The notes under the pieces were generated by a model that worked only from the letters and a program-made list of their open reading frames with translations, made no database searches and was not told the origin of the DNA. Below, in pieces: positions 1 through 11,250 of a DNA stretch of 16,146 nucleotides. The position numbers were made by a program, and so were the translations under genes. Within the stretch, counting starts at the first letter, position 1, and each line of letters begins with the position of its first letter. This DNA comes from Seiridium cupressi. Its lineage: Eukaryota; Ascomycota; Sordariomycetes; Amphisphaeriales; Sporocadaceae. The stretch spans positions 1-16,146 of the forward strand of contig JARVKI010000205.1 of NCBI GenBank assembly GCA_036674765.1. Direction: 5' to 3'.

Positions 1-2246
1 AATATATTATAATATTAAATAAATAAATTAAACGTAATAATTAAACTTTATATAATTTACATATAATAATTTTTAATATTTAGCGATAAAAGTAATTTTA
101 TCGTTTTTATTATTTAAATTTAACTTTTTTATATTAATAAATATTAATATTTATAATAATAATAATATATTAATAATAAAAAAATAAATAAAATATATAT
201 AATATAAATATATTTAAATTATAATTATATTATATAATATATTTATATTATACGTAAAATAATATTATAAAAAAAAGAATATAAAAAGTTTAAAATTAAT
301 AAATAAATCTTTTTATCGATTAAAAATATTAAATAACAGCGTTTAAATAATAAATTAATAAATAAATATTTAAATTTTTTTTAAATAATAAAATTTATAA
401 AATATTACGGATTTATATATTAATTAAATTTATTAAAAAGATTTAAAATTTATAATATATTCTTTATATTAATATTTAAAAACTATTAAAATAAAAATAA
501 CCTTACGTAAAAATAACGTTTTAATATTAATTTAAAAATAAAATAAATATAATAAATTAATAAAATCTTTAATTATTAAAGTTTTAAAAATAAACGGTAA
601 TATTTAATTTAATAAAAAAAGTATTTAAACGCGGATAATATTTAAAACCCGCGTAAATATTTTAAAAACGTAACGTTAATTAAAAATTATAAAATATTTT
701 TAAATATTAATAAAAATTATAAATATATAATTTATATACGTAATAAAAAATGCGGTTTAAGCGTTTTATAAATAAAATTATTAAAAAAAAACCGTATAAA
801 AACGCTTCCTTTTTATTTAAAGTTTTTAATATAATTATCCTTTTTACGTTACGCGTATATAACGCTTAAATATTTATTTTACTTCTTTTTTATATTTTAC
901 TTTTTCCTCGGTAAAAATAGCTTTATAAAGGCTTTAAAAGCCTTTTAACATAACGGTAATATAACGATTAATTTTTAATATATTAAAATTTTAATCCGAG
1001 GAAATAATAAAGGCGCGGCCGGGGGAATTAATAATAAAAATAAAAGGGTTAACGCAAAATACGCGTTACGCTTTAATAATAACGGCGGCGGTAACGCGTA
1101 TCGTATTTTTATCGTCGTCGTTAATAATTTTATTAACTTTAATAACGGTATAAATAATAATAACGGCGGTATAAAAGGTTTAAACCGAATTAATAATATT
1201 TATATAACGTAAAAGTAACGAAAGGAAATTAATTAAAATATATACGTAATTTTAATCCGTGTAATTTATATAATAAACGTTAAATCTTAAAAAACGATTA
1301 ATATATATAACGTATACGTAATAAAAACGTAATAAAATATTAATTAATTTAATTATAATAATAATAACTTCGCTTACGGGCGAAACGTTAAATATAAATA
1401 CGGTATTAAGTTTTAAGCGTTTTAACGGCGCCGCGCAGGAGTTTAGCCTTTTTAACCTTTTTACAGGCGCGATTAATACGCGTAATAAGGGCGGGACATT
1501 TACGATTATTATTACCAGGGGGCGAAAGCGGGGGGAGAAACGCTAACGTTAACGATAACGGCGGATAATATCTATTTAAAATTAACGTATACGTAACGAT
1601 AATAAAAAAAAAAGCTTACTATTAAAAAAAATAAAAGGATAATAATTATTATAAACGTTAATTATACGATTATATATTATAAAAACGGTTATTTATTTAA
1701 TAAAATAATAATTAATAATTAATTAATAATATAATTAATAAACGTAATATAATAATATATTAAAAAAATAACTATTTATAATTAATAGAATTTTTTATTA
1801 CCGGAAAAGGTTAATAATATTATAACGTTATAATAAAATAATTTAAAATTAAAAAGATTTTACCGTTTTCGTTTTAAAATAAAAAAAAAGGAAATAATTA
1901 TATAAATAAAGTTTAAAAGTTTAATATATATAACGGTTAATTATTTAAATTTTAATTATTTTTATTTAATATTTAAATTATAATTATTAATTATTATAAT
2001 AACGTAAACGAATTTTTTACGTAATATAATTAATTATTATATTTATTATTTAAATTAATATAATTATAATATTATAAATAATTATTATTATAATTAAACT
2101 TTTAAAATAAAAACTCGAAAAAAAAATTATATTAAACGTAAATATAATAATTACGTTAATATAACGTATAAATAACGCAAAATTATTAATAAAAAATAAG
2201 ATTTAAGCCAAAAAAATTAATATAATACCGATATAATATTAACGTA

Positions 2247-2290
2247 ACGTTAAAATAGCGTTAAAATAGCGTTAAAATAGCGTTAAAATA
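2247..2290. repeat. 11-bp tandem repeat, four units
   Basis: Four back-to-back copies of gcgttaaaata are present; the first begins with a instead of g (2247-2257, 2258-2268, 2269-2279, 2280-2290). The array lies at the inner edge of the RIP-mutated block, directly before a GC-rich hairpin. Short terminal tandem repeats occur at the 3' ends of some non-LTR retrotransposons, but nothing else here identifies one. Confidence 0.9.
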
Positions 2291-2310
2291 GCGCCGCGAA
2301 GGTGCGGCGC
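2291..2310. repeat. GC-rich inverted repeat at repeat edge
   Basis: A perfect 7-bp inverted repeat, gcgccgc and gcggcgc, encloses a 6-nt loop. It directly follows the 11-bp tandem array and is followed by another CpG-rich stretch up to about 2332. Its C residues lie in CpG or CpC, not CpA, which would explain why it survived RIP. It may be a terminal structure of the degraded element; that is inference. Confidence 0.75.
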
Positions 2311-2393
2311 TGGCTTAGCGCCTACGCCGCGGATATTAAAGGGCGGTAACCTATATTAGTTAAAAGGTAAAGATCAGTCTGTATCCTACCTAT

Positions 2394-3532
2394 CTAGAAA
2401 CTATTATTATCTTCGTGGCCTTTCACTCTGTTGCACAATCCATCTGACAATGTCTTAGTACCACTTACGTCCCATCCCCGTGTGTGATGGCATGATGCTT
2501 CCAGGTGCTTCAACCCATTCTGTCGAGCTGCGATCAGAACTGCTGGTCGAACGAATTCCGCCAGTTGCTCACTCCTTCTATACCCGAATCTGACTTCTGG
2601 AAGACTGGAACCGGCATCGAAACCTGATGCTACGATTGTATTTAGGGTAGAGCGCTCGTATATGACGTATATCGCCTGGATACCATTACGTAAATCATCG
2701 TCCAAGTCGCTGATCAAGCAAAGTGCATCAGCCCATTGGTAACGCTCACCCAGTGCTTTTACCCGGGCAATTGCATCGCGAACAGTTCTTGGAATAATGT
2801 TCTCCAGTGCACCCAAAGCTCCTGGGGCAGAGAAGCGATGGTAATGTTCCATGACCAGTCGTGACATGGGTACATCGCCCCAGGTATAGCTTGACGTAAG
2901 GTAACGAGACTGCTCCCGCACTTTAGCTACGCATTGAAGTTCCACGTAAGTCGCGCGGAAATCTAAGCCATCTGAAAAATGAGTAGCCACGGTTGACTCA
3001 CTACAGTCTGGGTGATGCTGACCGCAGATTGACGTCCAGCGCTGAATTACACTCAGGTCGACTTGGAGTGCATCGACCAGACGAAGGTGGATTCTTCATG
3101 CGAAGCCGTGCCTACAGTGCATTCCAATAATCCTGACGTCGTCTTTGCCGAGGCCTCTAGACGTTCGTTGATACCATGGTCGCGAAACAGTAGCCGAATT
3201 ATTGCATGCTCTTCGCCGTCGACTACCGCTGAAAGATCTTGCAGTAAGCCGCCGATGACGAGCCTGCACAGCGGACATTGCCTTCGCATGGCAATATCCT
3301 TTAGAGTGCCATGATCATATTCAGCACCCAGCCATGTGTTGCTCTTGAGTGCTTTCAAAGTCTCTTTGCAGCGATCACACAGGGGCGGTCGCCAGCTGTG
3401 GGGCGCCGGTCGACGACGTGGAAAGCGTGGGTAGCGACAGCGGTGATGCAGAATGGAGGAATTTCTTACAGTAAGAGGGCATCTTGGAAACAACTTTCTC
3501 TTTCCACTGTCTATCAGCACATCGCGGTCCAA
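2394..3532 (-). pseudogene. HET-domain (heterokaryon incompatibility) gene, frameshifted and truncated
   Basis: HET-domain proteins (Pfam HET, PF06985) act in non-self recognition between fungal hyphae. Two reading frames share the similarity. The upstream frame (3532 to 3053) carries the usual N-terminal cysteine motifs, LCDRC and CPLCRLV. The downstream frame, open from about 3095 to 2394, reads VDLSVIQRW, then a Cys/His segment, SYTWGD, IPRTVRDAI, QWADALCL, IYERSTLNTIVASG and HTRGW, in the order expected for the HET domain. The frames are offset by one base, and the switch lies within about 3060-3100. The only neat intron there would delete the conserved DLSVIQRW stretch. The upstream frame opens with TTG and has no ATG before the cysteine motifs. 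The reading stops soon after RGW, so the long C-terminal part of typical HET proteins is missing, about 50 bp from the RIP block. A decayed gene is the best explanation; missed exons at the 5' end are possible. Confidence 0.75.
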
Positions 3533-3972
3533 TGCCTATATCACGGAAGAAGACAGCTGATATAGTACGGGAGTTCTCCTGAATATCGTTTTGGCCGCGG
3601 CTGAAGTGGGCGGGGCGAATCGCTTGGTGGCACGTGCGCCCTAGTGGAGCTTTTCTTTCTCACTTTCCGCGGATAAGTCTGATGCGACACCTGCCCATAC
3701 AAAACGATAGATGGGGGCCTCAAACTTTCTTGCGCCCAGATTACGGCAATGATCAGAGTCATTCTTATTTACCGCAGCTTGATATCGATCACAAATTATC
3801 CAGCCCTTTCAGAAAGGAAATATGAAGGCCTACAAAGCGCATTTTGAAAAGCCACCAAGCCTAGTGTGCTTAGCGACTCATGGGTAGTGCCAATCGCAAA
3901 TGAAAGCTTGTGAGTGCTATATTCGCTTATTCAACTATCGATCATGTCAATGGTTGCCTGCGTCGGAAAGCG
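3533..3972. other. Intergenic, no gene seen
   Basis: This lies between the HET remnant and the 3' end of the hydrolase gene, both on the minus strand. Short ORFs on both strands show no motif or family likeness. It should contain the 3' flank of the hydrolase gene's neighbour and whatever promoter the HET gene once had; no site could be pinned down. Confidence 0.5.
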
Positions 3973-5271
3973 TCATTCATTTCTGAACTTCAACTGTTTG
4001 ACAAATGATGAAAAAACAGTTTGAAGTGTCTCAAACGCGGCCGTGTTACCCTTGACATAGTAGTCGAAGAATGCCGTCGAGTAGGTCATGTAAACAGCTG
4101 CCTTGCCCAAGAAATCCACCGTGTCCTCGCCGCCTGCTGCCAATGCCGAATAAGGGTTCAGGCCATATACATCCGCTACCAGAAAATGATCAGTATCAAT
4201 TACCTCCACGTAGTAGCTCGGGCCGGCTGCATTGTTATAAACAGCCTCCTGAATCCATTGGGTTGTCTCCGAGCTGAAACTGTCCCCCGTGATCATCATC
4301 ATGGGAATTTCAATTTGTGTGGCCGCTCGCGTTATTTGGGTTTTCGTGAGGAAGGATGGTGCTGCAAGAGGGACGATGGTTTTGATACGGGAGTCGTAGA
4401 GCGCGAAAGGGCCCGAGAGGTTCTGGCACGCCGGAAATGCGCATGGGCTCACTGATGCCAGGATAGGGTTTTCGGGATCCATCTCTGCCGCCGTCATGGG
4501 ATAATCGCAATAGATAGGCATACCTCCGCCGATAACATTGGTGTCGAACCCCCCGATCGAATGTCCAGTCATGCCAATGCTTTCCTTGTCTATCGTGCCA
4601 TAGAACCTGGATGAGGAATTGTCAGTGGCGGCGAGTGCCTGGTCGAGATTAAACTCATTTTCCAGCGGGCGGTATGTGAGAGCGAATTGCGTCTTTCTGA
4701 ACCATTCGGTGTATTCCGTGATGACCGCGTCATTCGTATTGCCTGCCAAGGCATCGACAGCAGCAAGTGCTAGCAAGGCAGTAACAGTTGTAGTGTTTGC
4801 ATTTCTAGCATCAAGATGCTGGGCGCTGGCCACGATGTACCCATTGCTGGCTAGATTCTGGCAATAAAAGTAGTACGCATCATTGACTGCCGCGAGGCCG
4901 GAAGAGAAGACAATCAACGGGTAAGTGCATCTGAGGAGTCGATCGCAGCGTCCTCGAATGCATCGCCGGCAATGCCGCCGGACGAGACGTAGCGGATCGA
5001 GTCGGTCTCTGGCTTGGCAGGATACCAGTAGCTTACAGTAAGGCTACGGCTTTCGAAGCAGTATGTCTCAAAGCTAATTCCTACTTTACGGACCGGTTGG
5101 CGGGGCGGTCGAAACGTTCGTCGCTGGAGGAATGGTGTGCGCCCCCAATCCAAAGCCGGTGTTTGAAGTCGAGTTACATGACTGAGACACGACGGATCGG
5201 ACGACCAGGAAAGATGCGAGGAGCGCCCAGAAGTTGACCGCGCCCATAAGACGAGGAACGACAGAGTGCAT
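3973..5271 (-). pseudogene. Secreted alpha/beta-hydrolase, PAF-acetylhydrolase-like, two frame breaks
   Basis: The gene starts at ATG 5271 with a signal-peptide-like segment (basic start, WALLASFLVV core), then a low-complexity stretch ending PPTGP, where TAA at 5086-5088 ends the frame. The family motif continues at once in the next frame as VGISFETYC..SLTVSYWYP, which stops with TGA at 4914-4916. A third frame resumes at about 4926 with TYPLIVFSSGL and runs to 3973. It carries the nucleophile elbow GHSIGG (serine 120 of the 314-residue frame), a likely acid in MITGDS and a likely histidine in TDHF. Known families of this type (PAF-acetylhydrolase and PET-hydrolase-like esterases) cleave ester bonds of lipids or polyesters. 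No intron fits either junction without removing conserved sequence; each is explained by one missing base. It is therefore either a recent pseudogene with an intact core or a place with two sequencing errors. Without breaks it would be about 432 residues. Confidence 0.75.
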
Positions 5272-8066
5272 TTTGTGAGGCGCTACAGGCGGGTGTGAGT
5301 CGGATTAGACTGGAAGAGTAGCTGAATAAGTCGGCTGAAGACGAAGGAGGGAGGGATAGGAGACCGCCAGGAGGGAATATATGAACGACCTGACGGACTT
5401 GAGTATTTACGTCCTCGGAGAGCTGTTATCACCTGAGGAAAGGCTATATTGGGCGCTCTGATCCCTAGTTGGTCGGCTTTACGTCTTACACAATTCATTT
5501 TAACTTAGTATCCCCGCGATATCGAAAGCTTGCCAGAGTCTGGCCTCATATGTTCAGACCTGCACGTCGTCTCGGTATCGAAGATCTGCCCGACGACTGC
5601 CGCAACTGAAACGCAACATTGGAATTAATGCAGACTACAGATTGGAGTATCGACTCTCTTTGACAGTCATGATTGGGTACAAATACGTGAAGGAGTGGAG
5701 CCACCCCTCGGCTTCGCGTTCGCGTTCGTTCATCCCAATCAGGTATAGTACCGGCAAGGAGTTGCATGCTGCAGTGTTATCTCGGTTTTCTAGGCGACAC
5801 AACCTTCACCATACCCATTTAGACCTTTAGGGTGGAACCTCATAAAAACAGTTTCAATCTGATCACATGTTCTCCTCCTTGCGCGCTGGCCTTTTCCCAG
5901 TCAACATACTCGCTATTCCCTTTGCATTATGTAGCGCGAATTCATTTATTTAACATCCATGTCCTTCAAAGCACCGATGAAAACTACAAGGGGCTTTCGC
6001 CGGGTAGATCAAAGCAGGATATGATTGCTCATGGTACTTGGGGCAGGCACAGGTGATGGGATAGCCAGGCCTTCATCGGGCCCCCACCCATGCTGTTGGT
6101 TAAATTGAGAAGCCTGGGACTTACATGCACGTTACCAATGGCCGTAGTATCGAGGATCGGATTACGTAGTAAATCGGAGAATTACCCTCCAGGTAGTCGT
6201 GATTATTGGACACTTCGAGGCTCTCGCGACCCCAGACCAAGAGATCCTACACTCACCAGCCAGGGAGGCCGGTGAGCCAGTGAGTCAGGCAAAGGGTGGC
6301 AGCGCTAAGCCATTCGGACGGCTTGAGTTTCGCTGAGAGTTTTGAAATCATAAATCAGCAAGTGATGTGGATTGTGATGTCGATTCAGGCGAACCTGGTG
6401 TAGGAGCTGCGTAACATGTCTTCGTCAACAAACATAGTTTTCGGACAGACTTCACACGCAACAGATCATTCAAAAGAGAAAGTTTCATAGCTATTTGTTC
6501 TTTTCGTTCTCGTCAACCTCAGCGTATTAGAAATAGGCCTCACTATATCCTCATTTGCCCTATGGGAAAATCCACTTAAGAAAACCATCTGTTGTTTCCT
6601 AAATCTTCAAGGCAGGGGTTGTCTGGCTGAAGGTCTGCTGGCAACCATGCGATCCTTCTGATTCAAACGTGAGACCCCGCAGACGATACTCAGGGATAGG
6701 TCCGAACCTTCGCAGCTATATGCAGACAGGTGTGCGCACTTTCGAATGGCTAGGAGTATGAATTTTACATGCCGGTGATACAGGCTAGCAAGCCAGGGAG
6801 TTGGGAGTGTTGGTGCTATTAGATAAGATCGGAGCCATAGCGACGGTGGGCACGACTGAGGGGTTGTGGATATTCGGAGTGGCTATGAATCAGGTTGACT
6901 AGGCTTGGTACGACAGCGCAGCATAGCGATTGATTAACCCACGCGCCCGAATAATTGTCAATGTCCGTTGTTCGTGCTCTGCAGGCATCATTCGTAATTT
7001 TATTACTGTACAAATCAATGCATCGTATTGATGGGGTTACCCGTAGCGCGACAATCACACATTCATTACGACGCCCGATAGCGTACAATGCCAGAGCTAG
7101 CCATCCAGCAGCACCTAATAAGGGGCAAGAGGGATGAGATGCCACATTTTTCAAGCTAAGCTCAGATTGACTCTGTTTCATGACACTGTCACAAAAGGGA
7201 CACCAAATCCATGAGAAAAACATAAAGTCACAAAGATGAAGTAACTAAAATTACGTTTAGAGCCAGAGGTGGCTCCATCAGGTGTACAGCGATGTATTTC
7301 GGTATCCTCCTTAATTGTATGATTTTGTAGAAGACGTGAGTCACACGCGCTGCAAGAAACCAAAAGTCTTCTAAACTTTACCCTGCATAACATAATTCTC
7401 TCAGCCGCAACGTTAGTTGCTACCTATAGGAAGTCGACGTCAGGTCCGAATCATTCTTCTTGGCATCTTCTAGGCCAGACTTGATCTCGAGCGTCTTTTA
7501 GAATGAGACCCGTTCAAGTAAACAAGAAAGAAACGAAAGAGGGCAAGTATCAGCCTGGCCATGCATAGTCTATAAGATTACAGGTCGACAACCTGGCTCG
7601 GCGCATTGCTTCTTGAGTTGAGGACGACATCCGTGGATCACCTCAGAGAATTATAAGCTTACCCGCCACGGAGCAGAGATGATATGGTCAAGTCGTTAAC
7701 ACATCAGGCCTCTGCGTCATAACTGGCATTCAAAGCAGCATAGATCGGCATATCCTAGGTCGCACAGCACCAGCGCATAAGCTTGAAAGTCGCTGCCAAG
7801 GTTGAACGTTAGCCTCGTAGCTTCGTACATCTTGACCTCGGTAGCACACAAGCTGCATGCCATCAAGCGTCTGATACGAAGGGTAGAGATGGTCTCTCGC
7901 AATCAATCTTTTTCTTCTTCTTTTTTCTACCAACATTATCACATTACCTCAGCAGACAAGGTACGATCGGGTGAGAACTATAAGCTGAGAGAATGGTATG
8001 AAATGTCCTGAGTAACACATAATTTTCGACGGATATTGCCCGCGCCTCCTTAATTCCCCGCGGTAA
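5272..8066. other. Long intergenic stretch, no recognisable gene
   Basis: The first few hundred bases are the upstream flank of the hydrolase gene. Beyond that, only ORFs of about 60-135 codons occur, overlapping on both strands without motifs, signal peptides or plausible splice-joined continuations. The longest (6819-7223, minus) has no family likeness that I can name. Composition is ordinary, so this is not a RIP block. A polypyrimidine run lies at about 7908-7927. Old, unrecognisable gene or transposon remains cannot be excluded. Confidence 0.5.
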
Positions 8067-8300
8067 ACCTGCTCCGTGGCAATTTCCGCCTGGATCTCAG
8101 GCACAGATTATTCGCCGGATCTGCCGCGGGAAGCTCAAGCAACGTTTGTTTATAAGGCATCGACCGATTCCATTAAGTGGTATGTCGAAATTCCCAATTT
8201 AATAAGACAAGACCCATTGCTCAATGTGGCAGAGTTTCCTGTTGGATCGGAATTGCCAGTCCGTAAATCGGCACTGTTAATTTTATTCCCTGGTGATTAA
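8067..8300 (+). other. Short ORF, possible gene remnant
   Basis: The frame opens just after an in-frame TAA and ends at TAA 8298-8300, with GTG at 8076 and no ATG. The roughly 74-residue reading is mixed and protein-like, including FVYKASTDSIKWYVEIPN and a hydrophobic end, LLILFPGD. I do not recognise the family. The lack of ATG, the short length and the gene-poor setting suggest a remnant or chance. Confidence 0.15.
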
Positions 8301-8985
8301 ATGGAATAATAACAAGACAGGAATAAATAGTCCTGGTAGACTAAAGCCTGACATTCAGGAGTATTTGAGCATATGTTATTAAACTACTGTTAGTCATTAA
8401 TGAACCATCGACCTGATGGTGGATTGGCCTACCAGCCGGTCTAACGTCCATCTTTTTCCGTCTCTATGTTCAAATTGAAGTGCGACCACCACGAATTTAC
8501 GTTTCGAAAGCCGCCACCATTGGCAACGTCTTGACTCATATGCGCACACAGTGGGTGCTACTGCGCCATGAAGAATTTCGGGACTCTGTGCAAGTATTGA
8601 CGCCGGAGACATTCTATACACTCATCCGCTTTCGGGAAACTTGAAAGAGTGGCGATATCAGTTGGTTTCTAGCACTCTAGGCTGCTGGGCTGGAATAGGG
8701 GCTTTCCCGTAGTAGCCCGTTGCGTTGAGTAATAACTGGCGCATTACACGGCTGTGGAAGATACAGAAGTAGCGGAGCAATCTGCATAGAGCAAGATCAT
8801 GTGCGTTGGTCAGCAGCACTTAGATAGTCGTCGAAGGAAAAGCGTGGGATGGTCCCTTAAATTGCGAGATCGTATGAGTTAGATTATCTACAGCCAGTCC
8901 AATCCTGGCTGTCAGGTGAACTCGAACTGACTCGCCTTGCTAGGTGTGAACACGTTACCTCCCTTCATTGGCTTTTGCCCTCTCG
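8301..8985. other. Intergenic, no gene seen
   Basis: Only short overlapping ORFs occur, for example 8397-8621 on the minus strand, with no motif that I recognise. No repeats or RNA gene features stand out. Confidence 0.4.
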
Positions 8986-9276
8986 CTATTCTAGGTGGTG
9001 CCGCCCTATCAAAGCTTGGCCAATACAAGCCAATCCATCTTTTCGGCTTTGAAAACCTGACCATATCTTTCGGGCTTTCCAGCCTGTTGGGACCATCATC
9101 GAGCCCACAGCGTGGGCTTGTGTCCCACTGCCCTGCACCGTAGGATCCGGTGCGATGATGGCGGCATGCCTTCCGGCCATGCAGGCACCTCTGAATGACA
9201 CACTTGTCACTGCTGCCACCAGTGGGAATATCCAGAGGAGACCGGCGCGAAAGTTGAGGAGCATGAGAAAATGCAT
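8986..9276 (-). other. Short ORF with signal-peptide-like start, doubtful
   Basis: From ATG 9276 the frame begins MHFLMLLNFRAGLLWIFPLV, a long hydrophobic stretch that could act as a signal peptide or membrane anchor. It then runs about 75 residues without recognisable motifs to a stop at 8986. Overlapping ORFs on both strands are equally open here, so the frame could be chance. It could be a small secreted protein or the first exon of a decayed gene. The family is unknown. Confidence 0.15.
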
Positions 9277-9597
9277 CAGGTGTGATCACGACGTCAGGCC
9301 TCATTCAATCTAAGATCATGCTTGAGTGCTGCGGCGAATTATATCTTCAATGACCGCTACCTCTGGTCATATTTGGCCCAAGGGATAGCTGCAGCATTTG
9401 GATCAATCTCTGAATGTCTAATGGGGTGGTCTCGAGATTTATGATTGCATGATAAGATGGCCTTCATCTTCCTCCCTTTCCTCCAAGCAGACAACTATAA
9501 TGATATGAATGCAAATCTATTCAAAATTCAATAAACCAGTAGCCTGAATACATAAGAAATCTGCTCATATAAGCTCGAACTTCTTGGAGAGGGAACT

Positions 9598-11250
9598 TCA
9601 ATAAGGCTTCTGGCCTGTGATATTTCCAGGGGGAGAATATCGCCCCACAATATAAACGCCTCCTTTAGAATCCTTGGCTGAACCCATTCCGAGCTTGGTA
9701 GTGGACTTCCACATACATTGAGCTAAAAGGTGAAAACAATATCAGTGTCAGTATAATACGTGATTTCAGGATGACTTACTGTAATGACCGTAAGACCCAA
9801 AATCGCCCTGTCCAATTGGCTCACCATGGTAGTTTTTCTCCTCACCTAGCCACATGTTTGCTGACATAAGTAGAGGGGTCGATGAAGCGGAAGCCCTATA
9901 GATCATCCAGATTAGATCATCACTTCGTCACAGCATCCTCAGTAAGCAAGTCTGTTATCTTACCATGCGAGATTCTCACCCTGGTTAGGGCGCTGATCAC
10001 CAGACGAGTGCTCCAGTTTACCGATCTGGGCGAGATGCTGAGCATACGCGGTGGCGTTCTTGGCAAGTTGGGTATCCCAGATCAGCGCCTTGAGACCCTT
10101 TGCCTTTCGCTTGGTGTTATGGGCGTCGAGTGCCTTTTGCTGATCAGGGTCAAGAGCAGCAGCCACACTGAACTCCATCACTGCTTGAGCGTCTCCGTCG
10201 GTAGCGGCTTCAGCCTGGAACACGCCATCGCTGTTCTCATGCGATAATGGCTCCCCAGTCTTAGCGTCCAGTGGAGGCTCGCCGCTGTTCTCTTTGGGCT
10301 TCACCTCGGGGACATCACCAATGTCGGCATCCAATGCGAGCATTGCATTGATAGCAACACCGGCTTTGCCAGGTAAGACCATGGGCTGCTGGTGAACGTA
10401 CATCTTACCAAGTTCGGTGAAGTTTCCATTTTGATCCATGAGCTGGGCAGCCGGACTCACGAAGTCGTCTGCAACCTTGCGCTGGAAGTCAAACAGACCG
10501 TATTCAAAGATCCAGTCCTGCTTGTCCATCCAGTTGCAAACCTGAACAGTGAAAGCGAGAACAGCGTGGTAGTCCCGGTCGATGCAGGCGATCTCGGTGA
10601 CCATCTAAGAAGGCGTCAGTCATCAATCAACTGCCGTATAAATGATGTGTATCCACTCACCACCTTGTGCTTAGGCCACTTATTATGCATGTTCTCAATG
10701 TACTTGATTGCATCATTCCCACTCTTCGAGTAGTAGTGAAGGCAAATATAATCCGGGGGGTCCGCGGACACAAGTGACATGAACTTTTCCATCCATTTCT
10801 GCCCATTCGAATCCTAATGGGAGTAGTTAGTTTTGCCAATCTTGAAATTAGGAGGACTCTCTATTAACATACGGACGCAACTGCCGGAGACCCGAGCTTC
10901 TTGCCCTTGTTCTTCCTCAAAGGCAGCATCTGGTTGTACCAAATTTCCTTTGCCTTTTCCGGAGTGATGCCGGCCCGCTCAGGCTCATTAAAGTAAAGGA
11001 TGATTGGATACTTGGAGTTTTGAATGATGGCCCAATCATTGCCATGTGTGCTATCCAGAACACGCACCATTGGTCGAAATGGTGCTCGGTCTTTCAGCTC
11101 CGGCGGGACCCATGCATTCCAGTTGACAACAGAAGCAACTGGCTGGTTACCGCCAAAGGGGACCTGATTGATTTTATCAGGGATGTCGGGGTTCCCGGAA
11201 CCGCCCGTGTTGGTCCAGTCCCAGAGAACTTGGCGCTTTTGGATAACCAT
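9598..11250 (-). CDS. Fusion of GH128/Asl1-type glycoside hydrolase core and CAP/PR-1 (SCP) domain, 470 aa
   Basis: Five exons were read by eye: 11250-10873, 10813-10661, 10604-9964, 9895-9780 and 9722-9598. The four introns are 59, 56, 68 and 57 nt with GT-AG ends and CTAAC, CTGAC, CTAAT and CTGAC branch-like sites; all phases agree and total 470 codons plus stop. Residues 5-240 match the fungal glycosyl hydrolase catalytic-core family (Pfam Glyco_hydro_cc, GH128). They start KRQVLWDWTNTG and carry the expected glutamates in FNEPE (E89, acid/base) and VTEIAC (E181, nucleophile). GH128 enzymes cleave beta-1,3-glucan. After an acidic Pro/Glu/Asp linker (about 265-325) comes a CAP domain (about 334-470) from LDAHNTKRK to the end GQKPY, with the four conserved residues in LEHS (H376), GENL (E387), WLGEE (E409) and GHYTQ (H428). 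There is no signal peptide at the good-context ATG (cgaaATGG), unusual for both families. An extra upstream exon is possible. Confidence 0.88.

Larger units (their letters stand above)
1..2345. mobile_element. RIP-degraded AT-rich repeat (transposon relic)
   Basis: The block is almost entirely A and T, and most remaining C and G sit in CpG pairs. CpA and TpG are nearly absent although TpA is everywhere. This is the known signature of repeat-induced point mutation, which converts CpA to TpA on both strands of duplicated DNA in Pezizomycotina. No open frame of useful length survives on either strand. The part from about 1000 to 1560 keeps many CpG-rich words, so the source element was probably GC-rich and coding there. 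Composition changes abruptly near 2345-2390. The element class cannot be read by eye. The block runs off the left edge, so its full length is unknown. Confidence 0.85.

Noticed and set aside
2291..2332. Helitron 3' end (hairpin followed by CTRR)
   Set aside because: The hairpin is followed by CTTAG, not CTRR, at the expected distance, and no matching 5' end or Rep/helicase frame is visible.
1..2345. Mitochondrial DNA insertion as the source of the AT-rich block
   Set aside because: CpG is kept while CpA and TpG are lost and no mitochondrial gene frame is readable; this fits RIP better.
3042..3115. A 74-nt intron joining the two HET frames
   Set aside because: Donor gtaggc and acceptor attcag would restore the frame but delete the conserved DLSVIQ part of the HET N-terminal region, so a frame break is more likely.
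4021..4455. 144-codon plus-strand ORF
   Set aside because: It is antisense to the hydrolase core, which carries the GHSIGG motif and conserved flanks.
6819..7223. 134-codon minus-strand ORF
   Set aside because: No motif, no ordered domain pattern, and an open frame on the opposite strand; it could easily be chance.
8912..9304. 130-codon minus-strand ORF
   Set aside because: Three overlapping frames are open in this stretch and none shows a recognised family.
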